Shown: positions 25,469-36,736 of the stretch, piece by piece
Layout: each line of letters starts with the position of its first letter
Position numbering within the stretch: the first letter of the stretch is position 1
DNA from: Spisula solida
Lineage: Eukaryota > Mollusca > Bivalvia > Venerida > Mactridae
Length of the DNA: 64,000 nucleotides
Assembly: GCA_947247005.1 (NCBI GenBank)
Contig: OX365959.1
Coordinates: 33,004,148-33,068,147, forward strand
Direction: 5' to 3'
Translations under genes and position numbers: made by a program
Notes under the pieces: generated by a model
The model's database searches: none
What the model saw: only the letters and a program-made list of their open reading frames with translations
What the model was told of the DNA's origin: nothing

Positions 25469-25707
25469 CTTTTTATCCAACTTATCTTTAGTGAGTCTAA
25501 AAAGCCTTCAATGTCAATCATTTTTAGACCACCGTCTTTGTATTCTTGAATTATTAATTTACGTGCTATTTTGTCAGGTTTGGAATTCCATAAAAAATCA
25601 AAGAATATATCTTTAATTGATTTTACAAAATCTGGCGGTGGATTTGGAAGAACAGTTAAAGGATAAATTAATTTTGGAAGGACAAAAGTTTTTAGAACCG
25701 TTATTTT
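25469..25707 (-). pseudogene. LINE-2 (L1/Tx1-like) ORF2, piece 4: C-terminal region
   Basis: The minus strand reads ITVLKTFVLPKLIYPLTVLP, DFLWNSKPDKIARK and DGGLKMIDIEGF without a stop, a typical region downstream of the RT domain in L1/Tx1-type elements. It joins piece 3 in frame (NLTLIG / KITVLK) when A4 is removed. The end of the ORF and the 3' UTR are lost at the A3 junction. Confidence 0.85.
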
Positions 25708-27251
25708 TTAGCTCACCTGAGCACGAAGTGCTCACTGGTGAGCTTTTAGGATAGGTGGCTGTCCGGCGTCCGTCGTCGTCCGTCGTCGTCCGTCAACAAT
25801 TCCTTTAAATGACTTCTTCTCCTAAACCAATTGATGGAATTTAACCAAATTTCACAGGAATGATCCTTGGGTGGTCCTCTTTCAAAGTTGTTCAAATGGT
25901 TCTAGTTAATTTATTAATTAGGTCACAGGAGCTAAAAATAGATTTTAAAAGTGAAAACTTAAAAAATCTTCTTCTCTGAAACCACAGGGCCTACAGCTTT
26001 GATATTTTGCATGAAGCTTCATCATGAGATCCTCTACAAAGATTGTTAAAATTTTGCCCCTGGGGTCAAAACTGCACCCGTCCCGGGGGTCACTTGTTTT
26101 GCAATAGAGTTATAGAGAGAAATCTTTGAAAATCTTTTCCTCTGAAACCACAAGACCTACAACTTTGATATTTTGCATGTAACATCATAATTATTGGGGT
26201 CCTCTAACAAGATTGTACAAATTTTACCCCCATGGGGTTAAAATAGCCCCCTACCCCAGTCACTATGTTATTGTAGAAAACTTCGAAAATCTTCTCTTAT
26301 ACCACAATGCAGACTCCCACTGACCTCACCTTTAGATAAGAAATAATGTTGGATATTTCTTTCTTGCTGACATTAATGACTTTACAATGAGATATACTAA
26401 ACCCTGACTCTGGTATCTGAATTCAAACATGTGTAGACCATCTGGTCATTTGTTCAGTCAGTAGGAGAAGTTTATTGTGTGTTCAGCTAGTAATTGTAGT
26501 CAATTAAGAAAATTGTATGTTTTACAGTATCAAGCTTGTACCATGTTTGTTAAGCAACCGTTGTCTTATAATTATAATCAATTTGATTATTTCAATCCAT
26601 TATTTCACAAAATATCATGCCCATAAAGTGTAAATATTTGCATACAAGTTAGTTGTGTTTTATATTCTTCCACCAAATATATCCCTCAATCTAAGGCTAA
26701 CCTTAATAAATTCTTTGGTTGGAGTAACTCTATCTACTCACGAAAATCCCAGCAACATATTTGGCCTTCAGGAGACATTTTTTACTTTAATGAGATTATT
26801 AAGTGTTCGTAAAAAATAATTAAAAACATTCCCTACTTACCTACCCGCCTAAACATTTCTGTGTAACTCCAAACAAAGAATTTTTTAAGGTCAGCCTGAG
26901 ATATTTGGGGTAAATTGCTTTCTACATGTCAGCTGTCTGGTACACTAAATGGTTTCAGATCAATGACTCGAGAACAGTTTGGCCTAAGATCATCAAACTT
27001 TGCTTTGAGGTTGGTTATCATCAATAGATGACCCCTATAATGTTTTTTGAGGTCATTAAATAAACAGATAAGGTCATTAACCTTAAACATAATTATCATA
27101 GAGGCATATCCTACTATTCCGGAATAATCCGAGAATCAGGATTAGCTGCACTAAAAAAAATGAACTTCTATGTAGAAAAAGTTCATTTCTCGACTTAACA
27201 TCACTCGAATATTACTCAGGTGAGCGATCCAGGGCCTTCTGGGCCCTCTTG
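25708..27251 (+). mobile_element. Family A repeat (A4), divergent subfamily
   Basis: Start TTAGCTCACCTGAGCACGAAG with palindrome GAGCACGAAGTGCTC, short CGTC microsatellite, ~150-bp core units of a different sequence (CTGAAACCACA...TTTGATATTTTGCATG), and the end AGGTGAGCGATCCAGGGCC...CTCTTG. Terminal words match A1 while the core differs, so core and ends evolve separately. Removal restores LINE-2 in frame. Confidence 0.85.
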
Positions 27252-28741
27252 TCCTATAAGTGTTAAGTTCCATTTTTTCCATTGTTTCAAAACGTGTTTG
27301 CATTCTGTTATCTTGTTTGCTAAATTTGAGTCAAACATTGTATTTAATTGGTTGCTAAAAGTAATTCCTAAAGTTGTGGTATCTGATGAAGTCCATTTGA
27401 ATTCGTTATCATAGGATGTGTCTGTGTTTTTCATGTTTCCGATGCGCATTACTGAACATTTGTTTCTGTTAAGTTTAAGTCCCGAAGTATTCCCAAAATC
27501 ATCAAGGGTTGTTATTAGAGTTTCAAATGATTTTTGAGTTCCATTTAGTAGAAAGCTAGCATCATCAGCGAATAAGGTTTGTTTGGTACAGTTGTTGTTT
27601 AAAGAAATACCTTGGATATCTTCGTTCTTTTCTATCGATGTGGACAGAAATTCAATACATAGTATAAATCAGTAAGGTGATAAAGGACAACCTTGTCGTA
27701 CTCCATTCTTAATATCAAAGAAATCAGAAAAATGACCATTATTAGTTATACATCCTTTTGCATTATCGTAAAAGACCTTAACCCATTGTATAAGTGAGTC
27801 GCTAAAATTTAATTCTTTGAGACATTTGAGCATAAATGTATGATCTAAACTATCAAATGCTTTCTGGAAATCGGAAAAGAAAATTAAACCAGGTTCTTGT
27901 TTTTGTTGCATTTGTTCTATAGTTTCTATAATAGTTCGCACATTCTCACCTATATATCTTCCCTTAATGAATCCAGTTTGTTGTTTATTTACTATACCAT
28001 CTATAACTTTTTTTATTCTGTTAGCGATAACTTTAGTAGCAATTTTGTAGTCAACGTTTAGTAATGATATTGGTCTCCAGTTATTGATAGAGAAAGGATC
28101 CTTGTTCTTTTTTGGTATTAATGTAATAATACTCTGAGTTTGAAGCTCTGTTAATTTACCTCTGTCATATGAGTAGTTTAATGAATTTATTAAGAGTGTT
28201 TTAATATCTTTCCAGAAGATCTTATAGAATTCGACAGACAGGCCATCTGAACCAGGACTTTTGTTATTATTCATTTCTTTCAATGCAATAGATCCTTCAT
28301 ATTCTGAAATTATTCCACTGGTTGTGTTTTTATCATCCTCAGAAAGTACCGTATGTTCATTTGTAAAAAAACTATTATCTAGGGTTAAGTTTTCATTTAC
28401 TTTGAATAAGTCTGCATAAAAGTTTTTACAATATGATAGAATGTCTTTTGAATTTTTTATCACTACATCATTTTCAGTTTTAAGTTGATTAATAGTTTTA
28501 CCTTCGGCTCTCTTGCGTTCTAGGTTTGCAAAATATTTCGTGTTTTTTTCAGCCCCTTCTACCCACTCCGCACGCGACCTTAATATAATGCCTTTGATCT
28601 TTTCTTCAGTTATATCATTTAATAGATTTATTTGTTGTTTCAGTTCAGTTTGGAGGCTTTCGTTATTAGGATTAGAAATAATGTCACGCTCTAGTTTTCA
28701 ATTTGTTTTTGTATACTTAATTCTTTTTCCATTTTTGATTT
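27252..28741 (-). pseudogene. LINE-2 ORF2, piece 3: linker and reverse transcriptase
   Basis: A minus-strand frame runs from the linker (RSRAEWVEGAEKNTKYFANL) through NWRPISLLNVDYKIATKVIA, TGFIKGRYIGENVRT, SDFQKAFDSLDH, NGVRQGCPLSPY, the catalytic FADD and on to WNLTLIG. Damage: a TGA stop just after GCPLSPY (about 27669) and a small frameshift near 28695. Motif style (WRPISLLN, QKAFDS, RQGCPLSP, FADD) places it in the L1/Tx1 group. Confidence 0.88.
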
Positions 28742-30717
28742 TTAGCTCACCTGTCACAAAGTGACAGAGTGAGCTTTTGTGATCACACTTCGTCCGTCGT
28801 CCGTCCGTCCGTCCGTCCGTCCGTCCGTCTGTCCGTCCGTCAACAATTGGGTTGTGTCCTCTCTAGAGGTCACAATTTTGGCCTAATCTTTATGAAACTT
28901 GGTCACAATGATCATCTCAACAAAATCTAGGTCAAGTTCGATATTGGGTCATTTGAGGTCAAAAACTAGCTCACTAGGTCAAATTATAGAAAAACCTTGT
29001 TTTAAACCTTTCAACATGTAGTCTTCATGGTCACTTAACTCTCTGCTGTAACTCTCTATGCTCTATACATACAAGTAAACTTTCATCAACCAATGAAAAT
29101 GTGTATCAGGGTTCACAGCAGTTTTGTAAAGGTCAAATATCAAAATATTCTAGTATTTTAAGCAGGGTGTGAATTGTAATGGTTAAGTGGAAATCAAAGC
29201 GCTGTAGGGAGCGTAGACATTTTCCTGAGGGTAGTGGGTTCAAACCCCACTGGAACCATATTTTTTTTTTTTTTTTTTTTTTTTTTTGAGTGTTTAGGTA
29301 TTGTTTTGTCTGTAAAGCATTTATTTGTACATTTTCCTGATGGTCGTGGGTTCAACCCCCACTGGAACCATAATTTTTTTTTTTTTTAAATGTTTAGGTA
29401 TTGTTTTGTCTTTATAGCATGTATTTGAACATTTTCCTGATGGTCGTGGGTTCAACCCCCACTGGAACCATAATTTTTATTTTTTTATTTTTATTTTTTT
29501 TGAGTGTTTAGGTATTGTTTTGTCTGTAAAGCATTTATTTGTACATTTTCCTGATGGTCGTGGGTTCAACCCCCACTGGAACCATCAATTTTTTAATTTA
29601 TTTATTTTTTTTTTTAGTGTTTAGGTATTGTTTTGTCTGTAAAGCATTTATTTGTACATTTTCCTGATGGTCGTGGGTTCAACCCAACTGGAACCATAAT
29701 TTTTTTTTTTTTTTTTTTTTTAAATGTTTAGGTATTGTTTTGTCTTTATAACATGTATTTGTACATTTTCCTGATGGTCGTGGGTTAAACCCCCACTGGA
29801 CCCATAATTTTTTTTTTTATTTTTATTTTTTTTGAGTGTTTAGGTATTGTTTTGTCTGTAAAGCATTTATTTGTACATTTTCCTGATGGTCGTGGGTTCA
29901 ACCCCCACTGGAACCATAATTTTTATTTTTATTTTTTTTGAGTGTTTAGGTATTGTTTTGTCTGTAAAGCATTTATTTGTACATTTTCCTGATGGTCGTG
30001 GGTTCAACCACACTGGAACCATAATTTTTTTTTTTTTTTTTTAATGTAATTTTTATTTTTTTAAGTGTTTAGGTATTGTTTGGCTTTATAGCATGTATTT
30101 GTACAGTTATATGGAGGAAAAATATTCCAAAATATTTTGTTTAAAATATAGGTCAAATCATAGAAAAACCTTGTGTAGTCAGTCACCAGAGGTTACAATT
30201 TCAACTTAATCTTTATGAAACTTTGTCACAATGATCCTGTCAACAAAATCTATTTCGATTTTGGGTCATCTGGCGTCAAAAACAAGGTCACAATGTCAAT
30301 TGACATTTTCCTGAGGGTCGTGGGTTCAAACCCCACTGGAACCATAATTTTTTTTTAAGTATTTAGTTATTGTTCTGTCTTTATAGCATGTATTTGTACA
30401 GTTATATGGAGGAAATATTTTGTTTAAATTATAGGTCAGATCATAGAAAAACCCTGTGTAGTCACCAGAGGTTACAATTTCCACTTAATCTTTATGAAAT
30501 TTGGTCCTAATAATCATCTCAACACAATCTAGGTTAAGTTTGATATTAATTAAGTCATCTGGGGTCAAACCCTAGGTCACATGGTCAAATCATACAAAAA
30601 CTTGCAAAAGAGGCTGAATTTCCTTCAATTTTATTCAGAAAATGTGTAGGATCACCATAGGGGTGTGCATGCACAAGTACGACAGGTGAGCGACCTAGGG
30701 CCCTTTGGGCCCTCTTG
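28742..30717 (+). mobile_element. Family A repeat (A5), with a B-box array as internal repeat
   Basis: Normal start, palindrome and long CCGT microsatellite, one core unit, then about 1.1 kb of a different tandem repeat (next entry), two more core units, and the normal end AGGTGAGCGACCTAGGGCCC...CTCTTG. Removal restores LINE-2 in frame (KLQ/KSK) at a T-T junction. Confidence 0.85.
29160..30345 (+). repeat. tRNA-like sequence amplified into nine B-box-bearing units
   Basis: The first unit (about 29170-29260) has an A-box-like TGGTTAAGTGG and a B-box-like GGTTCAAACCC, then CCACTGGAACCA and a T run. Eight more units carry only the B-box half (CGTGGGTTCAACCCCCACTG), near 29348, 29448, 29562, 29675, 29782, 29894, 30000 and 30323; the first seven are spaced 100-115 bp and separated by poly-T and TGTTTAGGTATTGTTTTGTC. 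It looks like a tRNA-derived head captured in a family A repeat and amplified. It is not an intact tRNA gene. Confidence 0.65.
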
Positions 30718-31240
30718 TTGTAATTTACTTGAGAATTTAATCGATTCGTTTCGAACTGTGCCTTTAACTAGTTCCCATAAAGTATTTGGGTTAGACTCCT
30801 TATTTATGTTGGCTATTTCGTTTATTGCTTGTTTGATGTTTGTTTGGAAGTCTTTATTCAGTAGTATTGCGTTGTTTATTTTGAAAAAACCTTTTCCACG
30901 TTCTGCTGAGAAGATGTCCAGATCGAATGTAACAATTGAATGTTCAGATTTGAAGCCGTGTTTAATTTTACAAATGTTTACATGGTTTAATATATTTGAG
31001 GACACTAAGAAATAATCTAATCTGCAAAAAATAGGCGGTTTATGATTAGAGTGCCACGTGAATTGTTTTGAATTAGGATGTTTTAGTCTCCAAACATCAT
31101 GTATATCGTTGTTTTCCATAATTTCTTGAATTCGCTTTGAACATTTTTTATGTGTATTTTTATTACCATTTTGTTTATCAATATTTACATCAATTATCGT
31201 GTTAAAATCGCCCCCAATAATGAATGTTTCATTACTGTTT
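30718..31240 (-). pseudogene. LINE-2 ORF2, piece 2: C-terminal half of the endonuclease
   Basis: The minus strand reads FIIGGDFNTIIDVNID, VWRLKHPNSKQFTWHS, FCRLDYFLVS and SEHSIVTFDLD, i.e. the GDFN and S(D/E)H motifs of APE-type LINE endonucleases, then the start of the linker. SDH is SEH here. No stop in this piece. It joins piece 1 and piece 3 in frame after removal of A6 and A5. Confidence 0.87.
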
Positions 31241-32828
31241 TTAGCTCACCTGTCACAAAGTGACAGAGTGAGCTTTTGTGATCACTCTTCGTCCGTCGTC
31301 AGTCAGTCAGTCCGTCAGTCAACAATTTGCTTGTGTAGACACTAGAGGTCACAATTTTGACTTAATCATTATGAAACTTGGTCACAATGATCATGTCAAC
31401 AAAATCTAGGTCAAGTTCGATATTGGGTCATCCGGGGTCAAAAACTAGGTCACAAGGTCAAATAATAGAAAAACCTTGTGTAGTCACTAGAGGTCACAAT
31501 TTTGACATAATCTTTATGAAACTTGGTCACAATGATCATGTCAACAAAATCTAGGTCAAGTTCGATATTGGGTCATCCAGGGTCAAAAACTAGGTCACAA
31601 GGTCAAATCATAGAAAAACCTTGTGAAGTCACTAGAGGTCACAATTTTGACCTTATCTTTATGAAACTTGGTCACAATGATCATCATAACAAAATCTAGG
31701 TCAAGTTCGATATTGGGTCATCTGGGGTCAAAAACTAGGTCACAAGATCAAATCATAGAAAAACCTTGTGTAGTCACTAGAGGTCACAATTTTGACCTAA
31801 TCTTTATGAAACTTGGTTACAATGATCATCACAACAAAATCTAGGTCAAGTTCTATATTGGGTCATCCGGGGTCAAAAACTAGGTCACAAGGTCAAATCA
31901 TAGAAAAACCTTGTGTAAGCACAAGAGGTCACAATTTTGACCTAATCTTTATGAAACTTGGTCACAATGATCATCACAACAAAATCTAGGTCAAGTTCGA
32001 TATTGGGTCATCTTGGGTCTAAAACTAGGTCATAAGGTCAAATCATAGAAAAACATTGTGTAGTCATTAGAGGTCACAATTTTGACCTAATCTTTATGAA
32101 ACTTGGTCACAATGATCATCTCAACAAAATCTAGGTGAAGTTCGATATTGGGTCATCCAGGGTCAAAAACAAGGTCACAAGGTCAAATCATAGAAAAACC
32201 TTGTGTAGTCACTAGAGGTCACAATTTTGACCTAATCTTTATGAAACTTGGTTACAATGATCATCACAACAAAATCTAGGTCAAGTTCTATATTGGGTCA
32301 TCCGGGGTCAAAAACTAGGTCACAAGGTCAAATCATAGAAAACCTTGTGTAAGCACAAGAGGTCACAATTTTGACCTAATCTTTATGAAACTTGGTCACA
32401 ATGATCATCACAACAAAATCTAGGTCAAGTTCGATATTGGGTCATCTTGGGTCTAAAACTAGGTCATAAGGTCAAATCATTGAAAAACATTGTGTAGTCA
32501 TTAGAGGTCACAATTTTGACCTAATCTTTATGAAACTTTGTCACAATGATCATCTCAACAAAATCTAGGTCAAGTTCGATATTGGGTCATCCAGGGTCAA
32601 AAACTAGATCACAAGGTCAAATCATAGGAAAACCTTGTATAGTCACTAGAGGTCACAATTTTAGCCTAATCCTTATGAAATTTGGTCAGAGTGATCATCT
32701 CAACAAAATCTAGGTCAAGTGCCATATTGCATCATATGGGGCCAAGAACTAGGTCACTATGTCAAATCACAGGTCTTGCATGTACTGCTATAACAGGTGA
32801 GCGTTCTAGGGCCCTTGGGGCCCTCTTG
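31241..32828 (+). mobile_element. Family A repeat (A6), complete
   Basis: Start TTAGCTCACCTGTCACAAAG, a GTCAGTCAGTCCGTCAGTC microsatellite variant, about ten core units (a block of roughly two to three units is repeated almost unchanged, e.g. the CTTGTGTAAGCACAAGAGG variant near 31911 and 32345), and the end GGCCCTTGGGGCCCTCTTG. Removing it makes LINE-2 read ILIENSNETF in frame. Confidence 0.88.
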
Positions 32829-33213
32829 TCTATAAGTATATTTTCTAAAACATTTAACAATTCTTCATCATCTCTATTAGGTCCGTATATATTCGATAAA
32901 AGTAAACTATTTCCATCAATCTCTATATTTAAAGTTTGAAGTCGACCCTCTCTGTATTCTTTATAAGACTTAAATACGAAGTTAACATCTTCGTTGACGA
33001 ATATGCCGATCCCTGCGCTATTTGACTGGTTTCCACTTATAAACATTTCACCCTTCCATTCCCTTTTCCACTCATTATAGTTATTTGGTGTGCAGTGTAT
33101 TTCTTGTAAAAAACTTATTGAATATTATTCAGTTTTAACCATTCAAACAATTTGACTCTTTTTGTTTTTGATGCAATACCCTTGACATTAAATGTGCAAA
33201 ACTTGAGACTCAT
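32829..33213 (-). pseudogene. LINE-2 ORF2, piece 1: start codon and N-terminal endonuclease
   Basis: The minus strand starts MSLKFCTFNVKGIASKTKR, followed by FLQEIHC, GIGIFVNED and NIYGPNRDDEELLNVLEN: the N, E and Y motifs of an APE endonuclease. The likely start codon is at 33213-33211. A one-base-type frameshift near 33120 breaks it. All four LINE-2 pieces together cover about 2.6 kb of coding sequence. Confidence 0.85.
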
Positions 33214-33690
33214 TATTTACACAACGAAGTATATTTGAAAAACAATATCAGTAGATGTGCATCCATTACTTAACACATGTGGTTTAATTGCAAGAATATA
33301 TATTGTTCGGTATACCCCGTAAGAAAGAGCAGCATAGAAAGGAGTTAGAAGACTTAAGCCCTCACGGACCAAAGAATATGTAAGGTTTCTGTTTGAAATC
33401 ATTTATATGAAATGATATCAAAAGTGTCTAGGTTGGATAATTAAATGTTGTTGTTTTTTAAACTCAAACACATAATATCAAAATGGTAAATAGCCATTGC
33501 TTTGTAAATAAGAAATGATTTGATAGGATTTAACTTTCTTTATAGCGTGTTACATGTATAGCTTATGTTGATGAGAGAAAAATGAGAAGTCACACACAGT
33601 GTGTGATATACAATATTGAAAAGAAACTACATTTATATCTATTGCGTATCAATTAAATTGTGGGAGTACATATAATTGATTAACTTCAAT
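33214..33690. other. Non-coding stretch upstream of LINE-2
   Basis: Possibly LINE-2 5' sequence; no ORF1 was recognised. It merges into the satellite that follows. Confidence 0.4.
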
Positions 33691-35215
33691 TTCATACAAA
33701 ATGTACTAGTTAACTTGCTAGGAGCATGTGTTGTTAAACTATACATGTTTAAAAAACATACAAAATGTATAGCTAATATCCTTAGAGTGTACGTTGTAGA
33801 AACAAATAGTTGATTTACTGTACATGTTTAAATTCAATACAAAATTAACTAGTTAACATGATTAGAGCATACATTGTAAAACAATTTTTTGATTTGCTAC
33901 ATATGTTTAAATTGCATACAAATTTTGATAGTTAACATAAATAGGAGCATACGTTGTAAAGACATATATTTTAGTTACTATGCATGTTAAAATACTATAC
34001 AAAATGTAACAGTTGACATGCTTGGAGCATACAATGTATAAACAAACAATTGATTTACTGTATATGTTTGTATATCATACTAAAATTAATGTGCTAGTCG
34101 ACATGCTAGTTGTAAAAACATATATTTTAGATACTATGCATTTTTAAATACCATACAAAATGTTACAGTTGACATGCTAGTAGCATACAATGTATAAACA
34201 AACATTGATTTACTGTACATATTTGTATATCATACTAAATGTGCTAGTCGACATGCTAGGAGCATACGTTGTAAAACATATAGTTTAATTACTATGCACG
34301 TTTAAATACCTTACAAAATGTAACAGTTGACATGCTAAGATCATACGTTGTAGAAACAAATAGTTGATTTATTATGCATGTTTGATTATCATACAAAATG
34401 TACCAGCTGACATGCTAGGAGCATACGTTGTACATGCTAGGAGCATACCGTGTCGAAACAGGTAGTTGTTTAAATTTCATACGCATGTGCTAGTAAACAT
34501 GATAGGAGCATACGTTGTAAAAGCATATAGTTAATTTACTGTACATGTTTAGATATCATACAAAATGTTCTAGTTGAAATGCTAGGAGCATACGTTGTAG
34601 AAACATATAGTTGATGTGTACGCATGTTTATATACCTTACAAAATGTAACAGTTGACATGCTAGCAGCATACGTTGTACAAACGTATAGTTGATTTACTA
34701 TGCATGTTTAAATATCATACAAAATGTGCTAGTTAACATGCTAGGAGCATACGTTGTAGAAACTTATAATTGATTTACCACACATGTTTAAATATCATAC
34801 AAAATGTACTAGCTAACATGCTTGGAGCATACGTTGTAGAAACGTTTAATTGATTTACCACACATGTTTAAACATCATGCAACAAGTGCTAGTTAAAATG
34901 CTAGGAGCATATGTTGTAGAAACATATAATTTAATTACTATTCATGTTAAATACCATACAAAATGTGCTATTTGAAAAGATGGGTGCATACGTCGTAGAG
35001 ACAATAGTGGATTTACTATGCATATTTGAATACCGTAAAAACATAGGTGATTAACCTATTACAATACATGTTTAAATAGCATTCAAAATGTACTAGTTAA
35101 ATCGCTAGGAGCATACGTTGTATAAACTCATAGTTGATTCACTGTACATGTTCAAATACTTAAAAGTAAACAAGCTAGATGCATACGTAATAAAACATAT
35201 AGTAGATCTACATTA
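33690..35215. repeat. ~78-bp AT-rich satellite, about 19 units
   Basis: Units share GGAGCATACGTTGTAGAAAC, TAGTTGATTTACTATGCATG, TTTAAATACCATACAAAATG and TAGTTGACATGCTA. Units differ by several substitutions and small indels, so the array is old. A short internal duplication of GTACATGCTAGGAGCATAC occurs near 34430. No coding potential. Confidence 0.8.
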
Positions 35216-36736
35216 GTGGCTGAATCAAGTTTTCAAATGTTTGATAATATAAGCAATCATAACTATAATTCATTTTGTGACGTGCCAGTTTCTCGTCAGT
35301 CTACCATGGTTTCATGCCTTACACTGTATGCTTAGATATATCAATGCTAACATTGTTCATACAATAGTTGAAATATTTATGTTGATAAGAAATAACAGTA
35401 TTTATGGTAAAACACCATACCAAAAGACAAGTTCCACTTGGAATAGATTGGAAAGAATAGGCTTGATATGTAATCACAAGGTACGCTGTTCAACGCTTAA
35501 TTACGAGACAAGCAATTCATTTTTCGATTGACATAGGTTACAAGGTGTGTGACTAACTTATGTCACAACAATTTGCATTTTGTAGAATAAAAGACATTGT
35601 ACTCAGAGACAAGTTTCATTAATATACCAATGGTTAAAGACTAATGTAAACATGATATAGTATGGAGAACTTGACCTGATCCCGGCTTCCATACACCACC
35701 TAGCTCCATGAGAATAGAATGCGTAAGCCCCAGACCCGAGGCAACACCTCACCCGAGTGTCCTCGTGACCCCTCCCGTCCACGAAAGAACACAATCGGGA
35801 CTACACATATCAAATTATATCAGCTGGGAAAACTATGCTAACACGTATGAGGTTGAGAGTAGTGTCAAGTTCCCCTAACTATTATAATAATTGTGTCATG
35901 CGATGTCGGTTTAAGTTTTTGTTTTAATTATTTATTCGAGGAGTGCCATATGTCCTCGATGTTTGTGTCCTTCCTATAGGAAGGATACGCTAGAGGATTT
36001 TTGTGTGATTATTTTTTGTGTGATTATAATTTAATTTGCTTATGTTTTATTTATATTCTAAGCTATATGTATGTAATTATATGTACTTACAATAAATTTT
36101 GGCGCACTCATGCGTACCATTCCTATATGTCTCCTTGACGAAAAACGAAACCCAAGGAAACATAATATGGTAGTCATGTTTGCAAAAAAACCGACATGCG
36201 TTGTTTGAAGTATTAAGTATTACATAAGTTATAAATGTTAGAGTATATAATATTGCAATGGTAAATGTTTATCAAGCTTGCCATATATATACATTATTGT
36301 GCCTTGTATTATCTATAACGATGTAGAATTGTTACCCATGATGAAGATTTTATAACTATAGTGTGATATGTGATACAAGTATTATACATCATAGTATGAT
36401 ATCGTTATTCGAAATATATGAACTAGATACTTATATAAACACACATTTTCTGCATTCAGTATTTACTGATTACGCACGGGATAAAAGTTACGGTAATATC
36501 TTTTGTTGATCGCCTCGTCTGTTAAAACATCGTGCGTATTGGATTGATCGATGTCATTTTAGATCTATACTTCTTATGAAAAAAACCGAACTCTATGGTT
36601 TTCAGTTTGATATCTAATTAGCGGGTATGATGAACACAGTTTATTGTTGAACTACGGAAGAACGCTGAGTGTTTTTTTCTGGCCAACTCATTTCAATCCA
36701 GGTTTTGAAGTCCTTTTCCTTGACTTCATATTTGTT
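35216..36736. other. Non-coding stretch before the first DHX9-linked array
   Basis: I looked here for the second dsRNA-binding-domain exon of DHX9, expected just upstream of the 38258 exon, and did not find it. The open frame on the minus strand at 35603-35794 has no recognisable domain. Confidence 0.45.

Noticed and set aside
35216..36736. Missing second dsRNA-binding-domain exon of DHX9
   Set aside because: Searched by eye for the conserved QLYHLGV and SNKKLAAQ-type blocks; nothing matched, so none is claimed.
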